Counted from the first letter of the stretch, positions 29,452 to 37,837 are shown. The stretch: 64,000 bases of DNA from Thalassotalea ponticola (GCF_041379045.1 NZ_CP166871.1:1116001-1180000), one strand, 5' to 3'. The notes: a model not told the origin generated them from the letters alone. Translations and numbers: made by a program.

Positions 29452-30144
29452 ATGGAAATGAAATTAAGAAAAGTAATTATAATATTGCATATAATTTTTG
29501 CATTTAACGTTTTGGCCACAGAACCTGAAAAAATTAATGAGGCAAAAGGTTACTGTGAAAGTTTTCAATTCAATATCGCTGACAATGTTCAGCCTCCTCA
29601 AAATATTGAAAAAGCGACTTATGTGTTGCTTAATTCGATACCAAAGGCAGCTAAAGCTGATTTTCTAGAAAATGAAGGAAGTTTTAGAAGTTGTCCTCCA
29701 AACCTTGTAGTTAATCGAATTAATATTCAATTAGAGAAATATTGGAATTTAGGAAGTAATGAAGGAAGCTTAGTAAGCGAGCTAAATAAAATGGGTTTTT
29801 GGGGGGCAATGGAGCAGACACGACTACTCTTAACCTTGACTTGGTATTTAGGAGAGGGGAAATCTGTTGATTTAAACCTTCCGGTGCGTCAAAAGTTTTT
29901 AATAGAGCATGACCAGAAGCCTGTTTTATATGCGGATGTACCCTGTACATTCGATACAAAGCAAAATTTTGCTACCTCCGATACAATGATAGGTGGGTAT
30001 TCAAGGTTTTTACGTTGGGCGCAATGTGAAAATGGTGATGTCATTAATTATTTATGGGAAAGAGGTTGGTTTAAGCCATCAGAATCAGAGTTTCGAAATT
30101 TTTGTGAAGAGCCTTTGGGGGACCAGGAAAGCTTTTGCAAATAG
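29452..30144 (+). CDS. Exported hypothetical protein
   Basis: 230 residues. Hydrophobic N-terminus (KVIIILHIIFAFNVLA) is a likely signal peptide. Six or more cysteines (YCESF, RSCPP, PCTFD, QCENG, FCEEP, FCK) suggest an oxidising, periplasmic location. Not recognised. The stop codon is 4 bases from the left end of the following IS, so the original 3' end may have been altered by that insertion. Confidence 0.6.
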   Translation: MEMKLRKVIIILHIIFAFNVLATEPEKINEAKGYCESFQFNIADNVQPPQNIEKATYVLLNSIPKAAKADFLENEGSFRSCPPNLVVNRINIQLEKYWNLGSNEGSLVSELNKMGFWGAMEQTRLLLTLTWYLGEGKSVDLNLPVRQKFLIEHDQKPVLYADVPCTFDTKQNFATSDTMIGGYSRFLRWAQCENGDVINYLWERGWFKPSESEFRNFCEEPLGDQESFCK

Positions 30145-30169
30145 TTTTTGTAACCACCCCATTTTTAGA

Positions 30170-31093
30170 TCAGATCCCGATAGAGTTTTCCTTTAATCGT
30201 TGCTCGTAAATCTTGGGTGGTAGATCATTGAGCGATTCATGTGGTCGCTCATAATTATATTCTTCTATCCAACTATCGGTTATTTCTCTTACTTCCGTCA
30301 ACGACTTAAACAAATAACAATCTAAAATTTCATTTCGGTAAGTTCGATTAAATCGCTCGATAAACGCATTTTGAGTAGGCTTACCAGGCTTTATGAAGTC
30401 CAGTTTAACACCGTGCTGCTCAGCCCATAATTCAAGGGCATGAGAAATAAATTCGGGACCGTTATCTTGCCTTAAACGTTTGGGATAGCCTCGATATTCA
30501 GCTATACGATCCAGAACACGGATCACACGAGTGGCGGGCATGCCAGTATCAATTTCGATAGCTAACAGCTCTCGATTATAATCATCAATGACGTTGAACG
30601 TTCGAAACGAACGGCCGCAGCTTAAGCTGTCGTGCATAAAATCCATTGACCAGCAATCATTAGCGCTCGTCGGTACAGAAAGAGGCTCCGGATCACGAGT
30701 CGGCAATCGTTGTTTATGTTTGCGTCGAAGGTTTAGTTTCAAACCGCAATAGACGCGATAAACGCGCTTATGATTCCAATGATGCCCAAGTAACCTCAAG
30801 CGCTTAAACATCTTTCTAAAGCCGTATCGCGGATGCTTCTGAGCGAGCTCCGCAAGTACATCAATAATCGCCCTGTCATCAGCCGACTTAGGTTGATAAT
30901 AATACGTGCAACGACTGATCTTAAATGCCTGACACGCCAACACAACACCTAACCCAAGTTGCACATGTGCATATTGAGCTAACCGCTTTCGCTCTGATGG
31001 CTTTATAGCTTTTTTCAATAACGTCTTTGAGCGCCATGTTTTGTAAGCTGACATCGGCAAACATCTTTTTGAGCTTTCTATTTTCGTCTTCAA
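30170..31093 (-). CDS. IS3-family transposase OrfB
   Basis: 307 codons in the open frame. The OrfB homology begins near KKAIKPSERKRLAQY, so the first ~25 residues are probably only reached by frameshift from OrfA. The DDE integrase core is complete: Asp in CWSMDFMHD, Asp in LRQDNGPEF, Glu in PTQNAFIERFNRTYRNE. The C-terminus NYERPHESLNDLPP is typical. Confidence 0.9.
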   Translation of the reverse strand: MKTKIESSKRCLPMSAYKTWRSKTLLKKAIKPSERKRLAQYAHVQLGLGVVLACQAFKISRCTYYYQPKSADDRAIIDVLAELAQKHPRYGFRKMFKRLRLLGHHWNHKRVYRVYCGLKLNLRRKHKQRLPTRDPEPLSVPTSANDCWSMDFMHDSLSCGRSFRTFNVIDDYNRELLAIEIDTGMPATRVIRVLDRIAEYRGYPKRLRQDNGPEFISHALELWAEQHGVKLDFIKPGKPTQNAFIERFNRTYRNEILDCYLFKSLTEVREITDSWIEEYNYERPHESLNDLPPKIYEQRLKENSIGI

Positions 31094-31271
31094 GCTCTCG
31101 AAGGCGCGCCAATTCAGATTGCTTCATGCCACCGTACTTTGATTTCCACTGGTAGTAGGTGCTTTGTCCGACACCGTGCTTGCGACATAAGTCGGGGACG
31201 GTTAATGCACCCGTTTCACCTTCTTTCAAAATGGCGAAGATTTGCGTTTCCGTGAATCGTTGTTTTTTCAT
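30921..31271 (-). CDS. IS3-family transposase OrfA (slippery site altered)
   Basis: MKKQRFTETQIFAILKEGE opens a helix-turn-helix domain, followed by a leucine-zipper-like region LRELEDENRKLKKMFADVSL. In this IS group OrfA normally ends just after the A-rich slippery run. Here the run at 31010-31015 (plus strand T) has six bases. With seven, the frame would read ...DVIEKKL and stop, and OrfB would be in the -1 frame. With six, the OrfA frame runs about 30 residues too far and OrfB is not in the -1 frame. Confidence 0.8.
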   Translation of the reverse strand: MKKQRFTETQIFAILKEGETGALTVPDLCRKHGVGQSTYYQWKSKYGGMKQSELARLRELEDENRKLKKMFADVSLQNMALKDVIEKSYKAIRAKAVSSICTCATWVRCCVGVSGI

Positions 31272-31374
31272 ATTGTTGTCTCCGTTAGGTTAACAGTAAA
31301 CGGAAAACTCTATAAAAGCGATTCTGATTTTAAGGGAGGGTTACAAATGGTTTACGACAATAAAATGCGGTGCC

Positions 31375-31401
31375 TTGACAAAGTGAACCTTTATGTATAA
31401 T
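31375..31401 (+). promoter_or_regulatory. Predicted sigma-70 promoter of the recombinase module
   Basis: TTGACA (31375-31380), 15-bp spacer, TATAAT (31396-31401), 55 bases before the regulator start. Two direct copies of AAAGTGAAC (31380-31388 and 31407-31415) flank the -10 box and may be operator sites. Confidence 0.6.
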
Positions 31402-31455
31402 TTTTAAAAGTGAACTGTGGTGTTTAATTTTGATTAAAGGTAAAAAGAGTAGGCA

Positions 31456-32244
31456 ATGGATGGGAAGCAGAGTCGACTGTTAAGAGGCGCAACGTGGCAA
31501 ATTGGGTTAAATAGTCTGAATAACCCTAAAAATTCTAATATCAGAGAGTTTCTTAGAAAGCCTAAGTTCAATGTAAAAGATTCTAATATCACATATAGAG
31601 TTATACACACTTGGACTAAAGATGGGTTACTAAGTGATAATCGCCCCGAAGGTTCAGTGTCTTGGCGGCGCCTGAATTTTATTGAAGTCATTTGGATTCG
31701 AGTTCTTAATGAGCTACGCAAATATGGTTTATCAAAAAAACAGCTAAGAGAATCGTATAGAACAGCTTTTAATTATTTCACAAAACCTGAAAGTGCCTCT
31801 CTATTTGAAGTTGCTGTTTGTTTGGTACTTCAAAAAAAATCTATCACTCTGTGCATTTTTGAGGATGGTTGGCTAGAGCCTATGCTCGAAGATGAAACTT
31901 CTATAAATAAAATTCTTAACTTACATGGCAGCTATATACAAATAAACCTTAACAGTTTAATGCGTGAAGTGTTCCCAAACGTTGATAAAGAAGAAGTCAA
32001 ACTTCCTATGGATATATCCAAGGAAGAAGAAGAGGTATTAGCGATTTTAAAAGCTCAAAACTTAACTCAGCTTTCCATAAGTCTGAAAGGTGGGCAATTA
32101 GTTAGTTTAGATAAATATTTTGAATTTAATAACTTTGAAGATGCCAATAAATTTTTGTCAAAAGTTAGGTTTGGTGAAATAAAGATAAAGAAACGACATG
32201 GGAAGTTTTGCTTCTATGAAGTAATAGATAAAGAAAATATATAA
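31456..32244 (+). CDS. MerR-like HTH regulator of the ssrA island
   Basis: 262 residues. TYRVIHTWTKDGLLSDNRPEGSVSWRRLNFIEVIWIRVLNELRKYGLSKKQL (about 47-97) has the order of a MerR winged helix: helix-turn-helix, RRLNFIEVIWIRVL wing and dimerisation start. Residues 1-45 and the C-terminal two thirds are not recognised. First gene of a four-gene plus-strand module with a recombinase. Likely controls its own promoter and the recombinase (inference). Confidence 0.6.
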   Translation: MDGKQSRLLRGATWQIGLNSLNNPKNSNIREFLRKPKFNVKDSNITYRVIHTWTKDGLLSDNRPEGSVSWRRLNFIEVIWIRVLNELRKYGLSKKQLRESYRTAFNYFTKPESASLFEVAVCLVLQKKSITLCIFEDGWLEPMLEDETSINKILNLHGSYIQINLNSLMREVFPNVDKEEVKLPMDISKEEEEVLAILKAQNLTQLSISLKGGQLVSLDKYFEFNNFEDANKFLSKVRFGEIKIKKRHGKFCFYEVIDKENI

Positions 32245-32342
32245 GTACACTTTACTACTGAAATCCTCAGCTTGAGTTTACTTGAAATTTAAAAATAACT
32301 AGTTACTGAAAGCCTCAGCTCTAGTCCATTTAGGATTGGTCT

Positions 32343-32498
32343 ATGATACTGAGTGTTGAGGCTGCCCGTAAGATACTGGGCGATTTAGGTAGTGAATTTT
32401 CGGACTCTGAAATTGAAAAATTGGTATTTAGTTTAGAAGAAATGGTAAATATTTCATTTAATTGCCTTCTTGAAGAGGTCAAGCCAAATGAAAAGTAG
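32343..32498 (+). CDS. 51-residue protein of the recombinase module
   Basis: ATG at 32343 with AGGATTGG upstream encodes MILSVEAARKILGDLGSEFS and ends EEVKPNEK. Largely helical and acidic. The stop overlaps the next gene by 11 bases (ATGAAAAGTAG), which supports real translation. No known family is recognised. Confidence 0.55.
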   Translation: MILSVEAARKILGDLGSEFSDSEIEKLVFSLEEMVNISFNCLLEEVKPNEK

Positions 32499-32982
32499 AA
32501 AATCTATTTCGCAAAAGCAGTTAGTCGCGAATCAAAAAAATTCAAAACTGGCCGGCGTAAAATCTAAAGCTGGAAAAAATATCACAAAATTAAATGCTAT
32601 AAAGCATGGTTGTTTGTCTTGCCATATATTGCCGTATGAGTCGCCTGTATTCGATGAAGTAAAAGCACAACTAGAAAAAGAAATGGAACCTAGGTGTCTA
32701 CTTCAATATTTGTGTATCGAACGAATAGCCTTGCATACGATTCAGCTTAGAAGGATCTCTTTCGCAGTGAATGAATTCTTGCAAGCCGTTGAAGACCCTA
32801 GAGTCGTAGAGTCTTATTTGGATGTTCCTATATTCGATGAAACGGTAGTCAATGAAGGTTATCAGCCCCAAGTCTTACCTGCAGATATGGAGAAGCTCCT
32901 GCAAATTTATAGCCGATATGAAACGGCAACAGAGAATCGCTTATACCGAGCGATTAAAGAATATAAACAGTTATCAAATTAA
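32488..32982 (+). CDS. 164-residue NAxKHG-type protein of unknown function
   Basis: From the ATG at 32488 (the in-frame TTG at 32470 lacks support). Residues SKLAGVKSKAGKNITKLNAIKHG match the N-terminal pattern GxxTxxGKxxSxxNAxKHG. RYETATENRLYRAIKEYKQL matches the C-terminal pattern of a widespread family of unknown function often found beside mobile elements. Basic N-terminus suggests nucleic-acid binding. Starts inside the 51-residue gene and ends 2 bases before the in-frame upstream limit of the recombinase. Confidence 0.6.
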   Translation: MKSRKSISQKQLVANQKNSKLAGVKSKAGKNITKLNAIKHGCLSCHILPYESPVFDEVKAQLEKEMEPRCLLQYLCIERIALHTIQLRRISFAVNEFLQAVEDPRVVESYLDVPIFDETVVNEGYQPQVLPADMEKLLQIYSRYETATENRLYRAIKEYKQLSN

Positions 32983-33002
32983 AAATGGATTCGTTTGGAA
33001 AT

Positions 33003-34565
33003 ATGAAAGCAGTCATTTATTGTCGCGTATCTTCGCGCAAACAGGTTGACCAAGGTCACGGTTTAGATGGGCAAGAATCTCGATGTTTTGCTTATGCCGA
33101 GAATAATAAAATGGACGTTATATCAGTTTTTAAGGATGAAGCAATTTCTGGTGGTGACGATGTAAGGCCTTCGTTATATGAACTTATTGAATTAGTAGAG
33201 CAGCACGATGAAAAAGTATTCGTTATCGTTGATGACATAAATCGCTTAGCTAGAGATGTAGTTCTTCATAGAGGCTTAAAAGCTTTAATTGAAAAAGCTG
33301 GAGGTGAATTACGCAGTGTAAATTTGCATTTAGATAACTCACCCGAAGGGCAATTCGTTGAGACTATCGTTGCAGCAACAGGTGAGCTTGAAAGAGAACA
33401 AAATAAGCGTAGGGTACTAAGCAGACAAAAGGCGCGTTTAGAAGCAGGGTATTGGACATTCTACCCACCATTAGGTTACCGGTATGAAAAAGATCCTGTT
33501 CACGGTAAATTGCTCGTACCATATGAGCCTGCGGCAACCATTATAAGGCAAGCATATGAAAATTTTGCATCAGGTGAATTGGAAACTCAAGCTGATGTTA
33601 AAGCATTCTTTGAAACGAGTGGGCTTAAAAACTCTAGGGGCAATAAATATGAAATTCGATTTGAAGAGGTTAAACGTATTTTAACTCGTCAAATATATAC
33701 AGGATATATTGAATACCCGAAGTGGCAAGTAAAGTTAAGGCAAGGGCATCATAAGCCAATTGTACCTTTTAGTGTCTTTAAAAGAGTTCAGGAAAAGATC
33801 AACGGTAAGAAAAAAGCTTATAAAAGCTGTAATGAGGAAGACTTTGCTTTGCGAGGCCTTTTATTGTGCTCTGGCTGCGGTGAGCCTTTAACTGCATCTT
33901 GGAGCAAAGGCCGAAATAAGAAATATGCTTATTACCGTTGCAAAAATACACATGGTTGTAGTGTTAAATCTAAAAGTATTAGTAGAGATCAAGTGGAAAA
34001 TGATTTTGTTGAGGTATTACAAGACATCCATGTGAAATCTGAAGTATTAAAACTAGCTCAGGTGATTAGTGAAAAAGTTTTTAAAAATCGCTCCGAAGAT
34101 AGAGGTAAACAAACCAAGTTATTGCGAAAGTCGCTGTCAGATATTGAGGATCGGAAGTCTTTAGTCATCGACAAAATTATCAAATCCACAAATGGTATTG
34201 TTATTCAAGCGCTAGAAAACGAAGTTGATAAGTTAGAGCAAGAAAAAATAATTGTGGAACAATCTATAAATGACAGTGCAAAAGATAATGTAAATTTATC
34301 TGATTTACTCTCTAAAGTTAGTGATTTTTTAATGTCGCCAGCCAGTTATTGGCAAGAAGGTAACTTAAAACAAAAGAGGCTGGTTCAAAACTTAGTATTT
34401 ACAGATAGAGTTGAGTACTCAAAAATAACTAAATTTGGAACCGCCAATTATTCTTTGCCATTCAAGCTGTTACAGCTTGAGAACGGAAAAAAATGTGAAG
34501 TGGTGGAGCGGGGGGGATTTGAACCCCCGTCCGAAAAACCTACATCCTCGGTACTACATGCTTAG
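33003..34565 (+). CDS. Large serine recombinase (integrase of the ssrA island)
   Basis: 520 residues from ATG 33003, which has TTGGAA just upstream and gives the usual family start MKAVIYCRVSSRKQ with the catalytic Ser. An ATG at 32985 would add six residues. Resolvase domain 1-150 (VDDINRLARD, EREQNKRR), recombinase domain about 165-270, then zinc ribbon CSGCG...CKNTHGC and a coiled coil. The last residues (ERGGFEPPSEKP) are encoded by the antisense of the ssrA 3' end, so the ORF stops inside the tmRNA gene. This is what an integrase gene abutting its attachment site would show. Catalyses integration and excision without host ligase. Confidence 0.9.
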   Translation: MKAVIYCRVSSRKQVDQGHGLDGQESRCFAYAENNKMDVISVFKDEAISGGDDVRPSLYELIELVEQHDEKVFVIVDDINRLARDVVLHRGLKALIEKAGGELRSVNLHLDNSPEGQFVETIVAATGELEREQNKRRVLSRQKARLEAGYWTFYPPLGYRYEKDPVHGKLLVPYEPAATIIRQAYENFASGELETQADVKAFFETSGLKNSRGNKYEIRFEEVKRILTRQIYTGYIEYPKWQVKLRQGHHKPIVPFSVFKRVQEKINGKKKAYKSCNEEDFALRGLLLCSGCGEPLTASWSKGRNKKYAYYRCKNTHGCSVKSKSISRDQVENDFVEVLQDIHVKSEVLKLAQVISEKVFKNRSEDRGKQTKLLRKSLSDIEDRKSLVIDKIIKSTNGIVIQALENEVDKLEQEKIIVEQSINDSAKDNVNLSDLLSKVSDFLMSPASYWQEGNLKQKRLVQNLVFTDRVEYSKITKFGTANYSLPFKLLQLENGKKCEVVERGGFEPPSEKPTSSVLHA

Positions 34566-34851
34566 TCGTTCTTTTGTTTAACCAGTCAGACCCCGAACGA
34601 CAGGGTTCTTTCTGGTGAGTCTGATACTGTTTCGCGGTTCACCGTCAGACACAGTTCCCTCGCTAACCCATTTAGTGTGACCATCGCTTCTCAAGCCAAT
34701 AGGTGAGACTTTGAGAGGATGGCTAGCATTAAGCTGCTAGTGCGAACGTTTCGTCGTTTGCAACTATAGTTTTGCGGCTTTTTACCAGGCCAACCGCCCC
34801 TGGGCATGCACCTTGGGTTTCGTGAATCCCGTCGAATCCTGAATCCGCCCC
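34501..34851 (-). ncRNA. ssrA: Transfer-messenger RNA (tmRNA)
   Basis: Minus strand, 351 nt. The 5' end GGGGCGGATTCAGGATTCGA and the 3' end ...GTTCAAATCCCCCCGCTCCA with CCA encoded form the Ala-tRNA-like domain. The tag reading frame gives ANDETFALAA followed by TAA (E. coli: ANDENYALAA). tmRNA with SmpB (36.8 kb) rescues stalled ribosomes. The 3' end is the integration site of the neighbouring island and remains intact. Confidence 0.97.
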
Positions 34852-34858
34852 GAGTATC

Positions 34859-34864
34859 ATTTTA
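34859..34864 (-). promoter_or_regulatory. -10 box of ssrA
   Basis: TAAAAT on the minus strand, seven nt before the mature 5' end region. No strong -35 hexamer at 17 bp. Confidence 0.45.
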
Positions 34865-35230
34865 CCGTTGGTGTAAACACTTACACGATTTAACGCTAAG
34901 TGACTGATATCGAGCATTCTAGCCCGTCTGAGTATGATGAGCAAGAGTTAAATTCAAGCTCATTGTGTTTCATTTTGTGTACCACGTTTATTTGGACAAA
35001 TGTTAATCCACTAAATTCATTTGTAGGTTAAAACTCCTTCAAAATTGTTTGAATCAGTATCTGATTATTATCAATAGTTATTTAATTTTTTTTACCGTTT
35101 TTTGGGGATTCTTAGGTCTGACGTTAACCGCGATCTGAATTACTACATGATGGAGCAAGTTTTTACACTATTTGTACAACCGAAAATGTTTTTGTTTTAC
35201 CGACCCATTCTAATTGCACCCTCCGTGGTT
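34865..35230. other. Intergenic stretch, ssrA to PEP-CTERM gene
   Basis: AT-rich spacer. Contains the ssrA promoter region and the upstream region of the sigma-54 promoter. No gene seen. Confidence 0.5.
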
Positions 35231-35246
35231 TGGCACTTTTTTTGCT
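35231..35246 (+). promoter_or_regulatory. Sigma-54 (-24/-12) promoter of PEP-CTERM gene
   Basis: TGGCACTTTTTTTGCT, a near-perfect match to TGGCAC-N5-TTGCW. GC lies 40 nt before the ATG at 35285. Confidence 0.8.
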
Positions 35247-35284
35247 AGGCATGCTGCGAGTTTTTACAGGAGACAAAAAATAAC

Positions 35285-35851
35285 ATGAAACAGAAACTAC
35301 TTATTATATTTATTGCTATTTTAAGTTTGTCAATGACGGCTAAGTCATCGGCTAACTTGATACATCTTGAAGGTGAGATTGAATATCAAACTGACGTCGT
35401 TCACATTAGTTTTTCTATTGCTCAAGATACCAGCGATCTTAGATTCTGGACTGACAGCTTTATGAATGGGCTGAACTTCGACCCTATTGCCGCTCTTTGG
35501 GATTCTTCTGGAGTGTATATAGGCCAGAGTGATGATAATCCATTTGTTAATCCCGAGACGCAAACAGTCTATGATTCAGGATTCAGTCTTAGCTTTTTGG
35601 CAGCGGGTGACTATATCTTGACGATAGCGTCATATTCAAACTTTGCTTCAGGCTCTCATTTAAGTGAAGGATTTAGATATGATAGCTTAGATCCTGTTCC
35701 TATTGAGCAACACTGGACGAGAGGAACTGGATATTATAGTGTTTGGCTAGATGGAGTTGACTCAGCCCGAGTGGTTTCAGAGCCAAGTACCATGATGATG
35801 GTATTACTCGGCCTGACTGGATTAGTACTGCGTCGATTTAAGCGTCGATAG
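35285..35851 (+). CDS. PEP-CTERM exported protein (DVUA0089-like)
   Basis: 188 residues. Signal peptide KQKLLIIFIAILSLSMTA, then a beta-rich body with FLAAGDYILTIASYSNF, typical of DVUA0089-like proteins. C-terminal anchor SEPSTMMMVLLGLTGLVLRR and basic tail. The sorting motif is S-E-P rather than V-P-E-P. Exported, cleaved by exosortase, probably part of surface or extracellular matrix. Sigma-54 promoter upstream and GGAG four bases after it. Independent gene between ssrA and the DUF4442 gene. Confidence 0.85.
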   Translation: MKQKLLIIFIAILSLSMTAKSSANLIHLEGEIEYQTDVVHISFSIAQDTSDLRFWTDSFMNGLNFDPIAALWDSSGVYIGQSDDNPFVNPETQTVYDSGFSLSFLAAGDYILTIASYSNFASGSHLSEGFRYDSLDPVPIEQHWTRGTGYYSVWLDGVDSARVVSEPSTMMMVLLGLTGLVLRRFKRR

Positions 35852-35894
35852 ACATTCTATCTATCGATTAATCAACAACTCGTAAAACTCCGAA

Positions 35895-35921
35895 AAGCTC
35901 TGCCTGCTCTTGCCAGAGCTT
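35895..35921 (+). terminator. Possible terminator after PEP-CTERM gene
   Basis: AAGCTCTG / CAGAGCTT stem with 11-nt loop, then a weak T-rich tail. Confidence 0.4.
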
Positions 35922-35949
35922 CTTGCTTGTTACATAAGGGGCAAATCGA

Positions 35950-36030
35950 TTTTTCACATTGTTGTCTTCATTACGTTGACAAAAAGCGGAAACCCCTAAC
36001 CAGCCGATTCTAACTCTAGGTGAAGGTTAA
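35950..36030 (-). mobile_element. Scar of an IS3-family right end
   Basis: About 80 bases match, with some mismatches, the right end of the IS at 30149-31345. Shared pieces include the CATTGTTGTC block next to the orfA start codon, the CGGAAA block and GATTCT...AGGTTA at the terminus. No transposase body is left. Confidence 0.6.
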
Positions 36031-36260
36031 ACAGGTACAATACGTAGCAAAACCTCACGCGCCAACGATCACATTGCGCCAATTGGTTCTGAAGTTTATC
36101 AAAATTAATTTTTTAGAAAACTATCCTGATATCGATGCGCTGAATGCGTACAAACCTTGCGATTTTCCAATCACTTGCTCCCATGTTTATTCTGTAAAGT
36201 TTTTGTTAATAAGGTATACTGGCGGTCTTTGAGATTACAACAAAGAATAACAACGAGGTA

Positions 36261-36728
36261 ATGATGGCTCAAAATAAATTATTGGAAGTCTATGAAAAGT
36301 GGAGCAAGTTTCCCTTTGGAAATCGACTTTTTTCCTGGTTTTTTGCTCGCTGGGCTCCGTATTTTAAAACCATAAATCCACAGGTCAAAGAGTTGCGAAA
36401 CGGCTATTGTAAAGTCGTTATTCCTAAGCGAAAAAGCGTTGAGAACCACATCGGCACCGTACACGCGATTGCTGTATGTAATGGTATGGAGTTGGCCATG
36501 GGGGCGGTTTGTGAAGCCAGTATTCCGTCACATCTGCGCTGGATACCTAAGTCTATGACCGTTGATTACACGGCAAAAGCCGGCAGTGATGTCACTTGTA
36601 TTGCAGACTTGGCTGGCAAAGAGTGGCAACCGGGTGATTTTGGTGTGCCCGTTGAAGCCTTCGACGAAAATGGCGTGACGGTGGCTAAAGGGGTGATCAC
36701 TGTGTGGGTAAGTAACAAGAAAAAATAG
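36261..36728 (+). CDS. DUF4442 hotdog-fold protein (putative thioesterase)
   Basis: 155 residues. NHIGTVHAIAVCNGMELAMGAV matches the hotdog helix of DUF4442/PaaI-like proteins, and YTAKAGSDVTCIADL follows as the next strand. Members are thought to act on acyl-CoA esters, but the substrate is unknown. GAGG lies before the ATG pair (36261/36264). Single gene, followed by a bidirectional terminator shared with smpB. Confidence 0.8.
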   Translation: MMAQNKLLEVYEKWSKFPFGNRLFSWFFARWAPYFKTINPQVKELRNGYCKVVIPKRKSVENHIGTVHAIAVCNGMELAMGAVCEASIPSHLRWIPKSMTVDYTAKAGSDVTCIADLAGKEWQPGDFGVPVEAFDENGVTVAKGVITVWVSNKKK

Positions 36729-36761
36729 TGGCTAGCAAGTAGTCACTTTGTCGTTAAAGAT

Positions 36762-36787
36762 AAAAAGCCTGCGATTGCAGGCTTTTT
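36762..36787. terminator. Bidirectional terminator between DUF4442 gene and smpB
   Basis: AAAAAGCCTGC / GCAGGCTTTTT with a 4-nt loop. T runs on both strands. Confidence 0.9.
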
Positions 36788-36800
36788 ATTGTTAATGCGA

Positions 36801-37283
36801 TTAGCGCGTTTTGTGTTTCATGATTCGACCTTGGTCGACCTTCCATTCGCGGTCTTTGATATCGGCGCGCTTATCATGAGATTTTTTACCTTTACCTAAG
36901 CAAAACTCAAGTTTTACCCAATTGCGTTTCCAATACATAGCGGTGGCAATAAGCGAGTAACCCTGGCGATCAACTGCGCCTATCAAGCGGTCGATTTCTC
37001 GGCGGTTGAGTAGGAGTTTTCTATCTCGTCTAGGATCACAAACCACATGACTTGACGCACTAATTAACGGCTGTATTTCAGCACCGAGTAAATAGGCTTG
37101 ACGGTCTTTGATAAACACATAGCAGTCGGAAATGTTTACTTTACCTTGGCGGATTGCTTTGATTTCCCAGCCCTGTAACTCCATACCCGCTTCAAATTTA
37201 TCGGATAAGGTGTATTCGTGCCTCGCCTTTTTGTTTAAAGCGATGGTATTACTTGATTGTTTATTTGATTTTTTCTTAGCCAT
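36801..37283 (-). CDS. smpB: SsrA-binding protein SmpB
   Basis: 160 residues from the ATG at 37283 (same length as E. coli SmpB). An upstream in-frame start would add 11 hydrophobic residues and has no support. The OB-fold core [31 protein letters not shown] and AEIQPL is followed by the basic C-terminal tail [17 protein letters not shown] that enters the mRNA channel. It binds tmRNA (34.5 kb) and delivers it to stalled ribosomes. Divergent from ratA. Confidence 0.96.
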   Translation of the reverse strand: MAKKKSNKQSSNTIALNKKARHEYTLSDKFEAGMELQGWEIKAIRQGKVNISDCYVFIKDRQAYLLGAEIQPLISASSHVVCDPRRDRKLLLNRREIDRLIGAVDRQGYSLIATAMYWKRNWVKLEFCLGKGKKSHDKRADIKDREWKVDQGRIMKHKTR

Positions 37284-37406
37284 AACAGCGCCTATTATAC
37301 GTATAACCACAAACAATGGTACTGATTAAAATAAATTTTAGTAAATTTTACAGATGTGATTTTAGATTTCCTTTGATATGATGTGGCGGCGAAAACAGGA
37401 GGGCAA

Positions 37407-37832
37407 ATGCCAGCGATTAACCGTAGTGCACTGGTCATGCGAAGTGCTGCTGATATGTATCAATTAATTAACGATGTCGTTAAATACCCTGAATTTTTAC
37501 CCGGTTGCAGTGATGCTAAAATTATCAGTCATAACAGCGACTCTATGGTTGCCTCATTGAAGATAGCCAAAGGCGGTGTGCAAAAGTGGTTTACCACTAA
37601 AAATACGCTTGTCGATGGACAAAAAGTGATTATGCAATTACACGATGGGCCGTTTAAAAAGTTGCAAGGTTACTGGCAGCTAACGCCATTAAGCAGTGAT
37701 GCATGTAAAATTGAATTAACCTTAGACTATGAGTTTTCCAGTAAAATTATAGAGCTAGCATTTGGAAGAGTGTTTGATAGCGTGGCAAACTCGATGGTTA
37801 GTGCGTTCACCCAACGAGCAAAACAGGTGTAA
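37407..37832 (+). CDS. ratA: Ribosome association toxin RatA (START-like)
   Basis: 142 residues from ATG 37407 with AGGAGGG just upstream. In-frame ATG 37383 is too close to the smpB promoter. MPAINRSALVMRSAADMYQL is the family N-terminus. GPFKKLQGYWQL and FGRVFDSVANSMVSAFTQRA mark the START-like fold shared with coenzyme Q-binding Coq10. In E. coli it blocks 70S formation; a role in quinone binding has also been proposed for the family. Followed at 5 bases by ratB. Confidence 0.93.
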   Translation: MPAINRSALVMRSAADMYQLINDVVKYPEFLPGCSDAKIISHNSDSMVASLKIAKGGVQKWFTTKNTLVDGQKVIMQLHDGPFKKLQGYWQLTPLSSDACKIELTLDYEFSSKIIELAFGRVFDSVANSMVSAFTQRAKQV

Positions 37833-37837
37833 ATGTT

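Larger units (their letters stand above)
30149..31345 (-). mobile_element. IS3-family insertion sequence (IS407-like group), 1197 bp
   Basis: Imperfect terminal inverted repeats: left end TGTAACCACCCC and, on the other strand from 31345, TGTAACCCTCCC. A further shared inner block is ATAGAGTTTTCC. It encloses the usual orfA and orfB on the minus strand. No target-site duplication is visible next to the ends (TTT versus AAT). Confidence 0.85.

Noticed and set aside
36020..36232. 70-codon frame upstream of the DUF4442 gene
   Set aside because: Starts inside the IS scar, no ribosome site.
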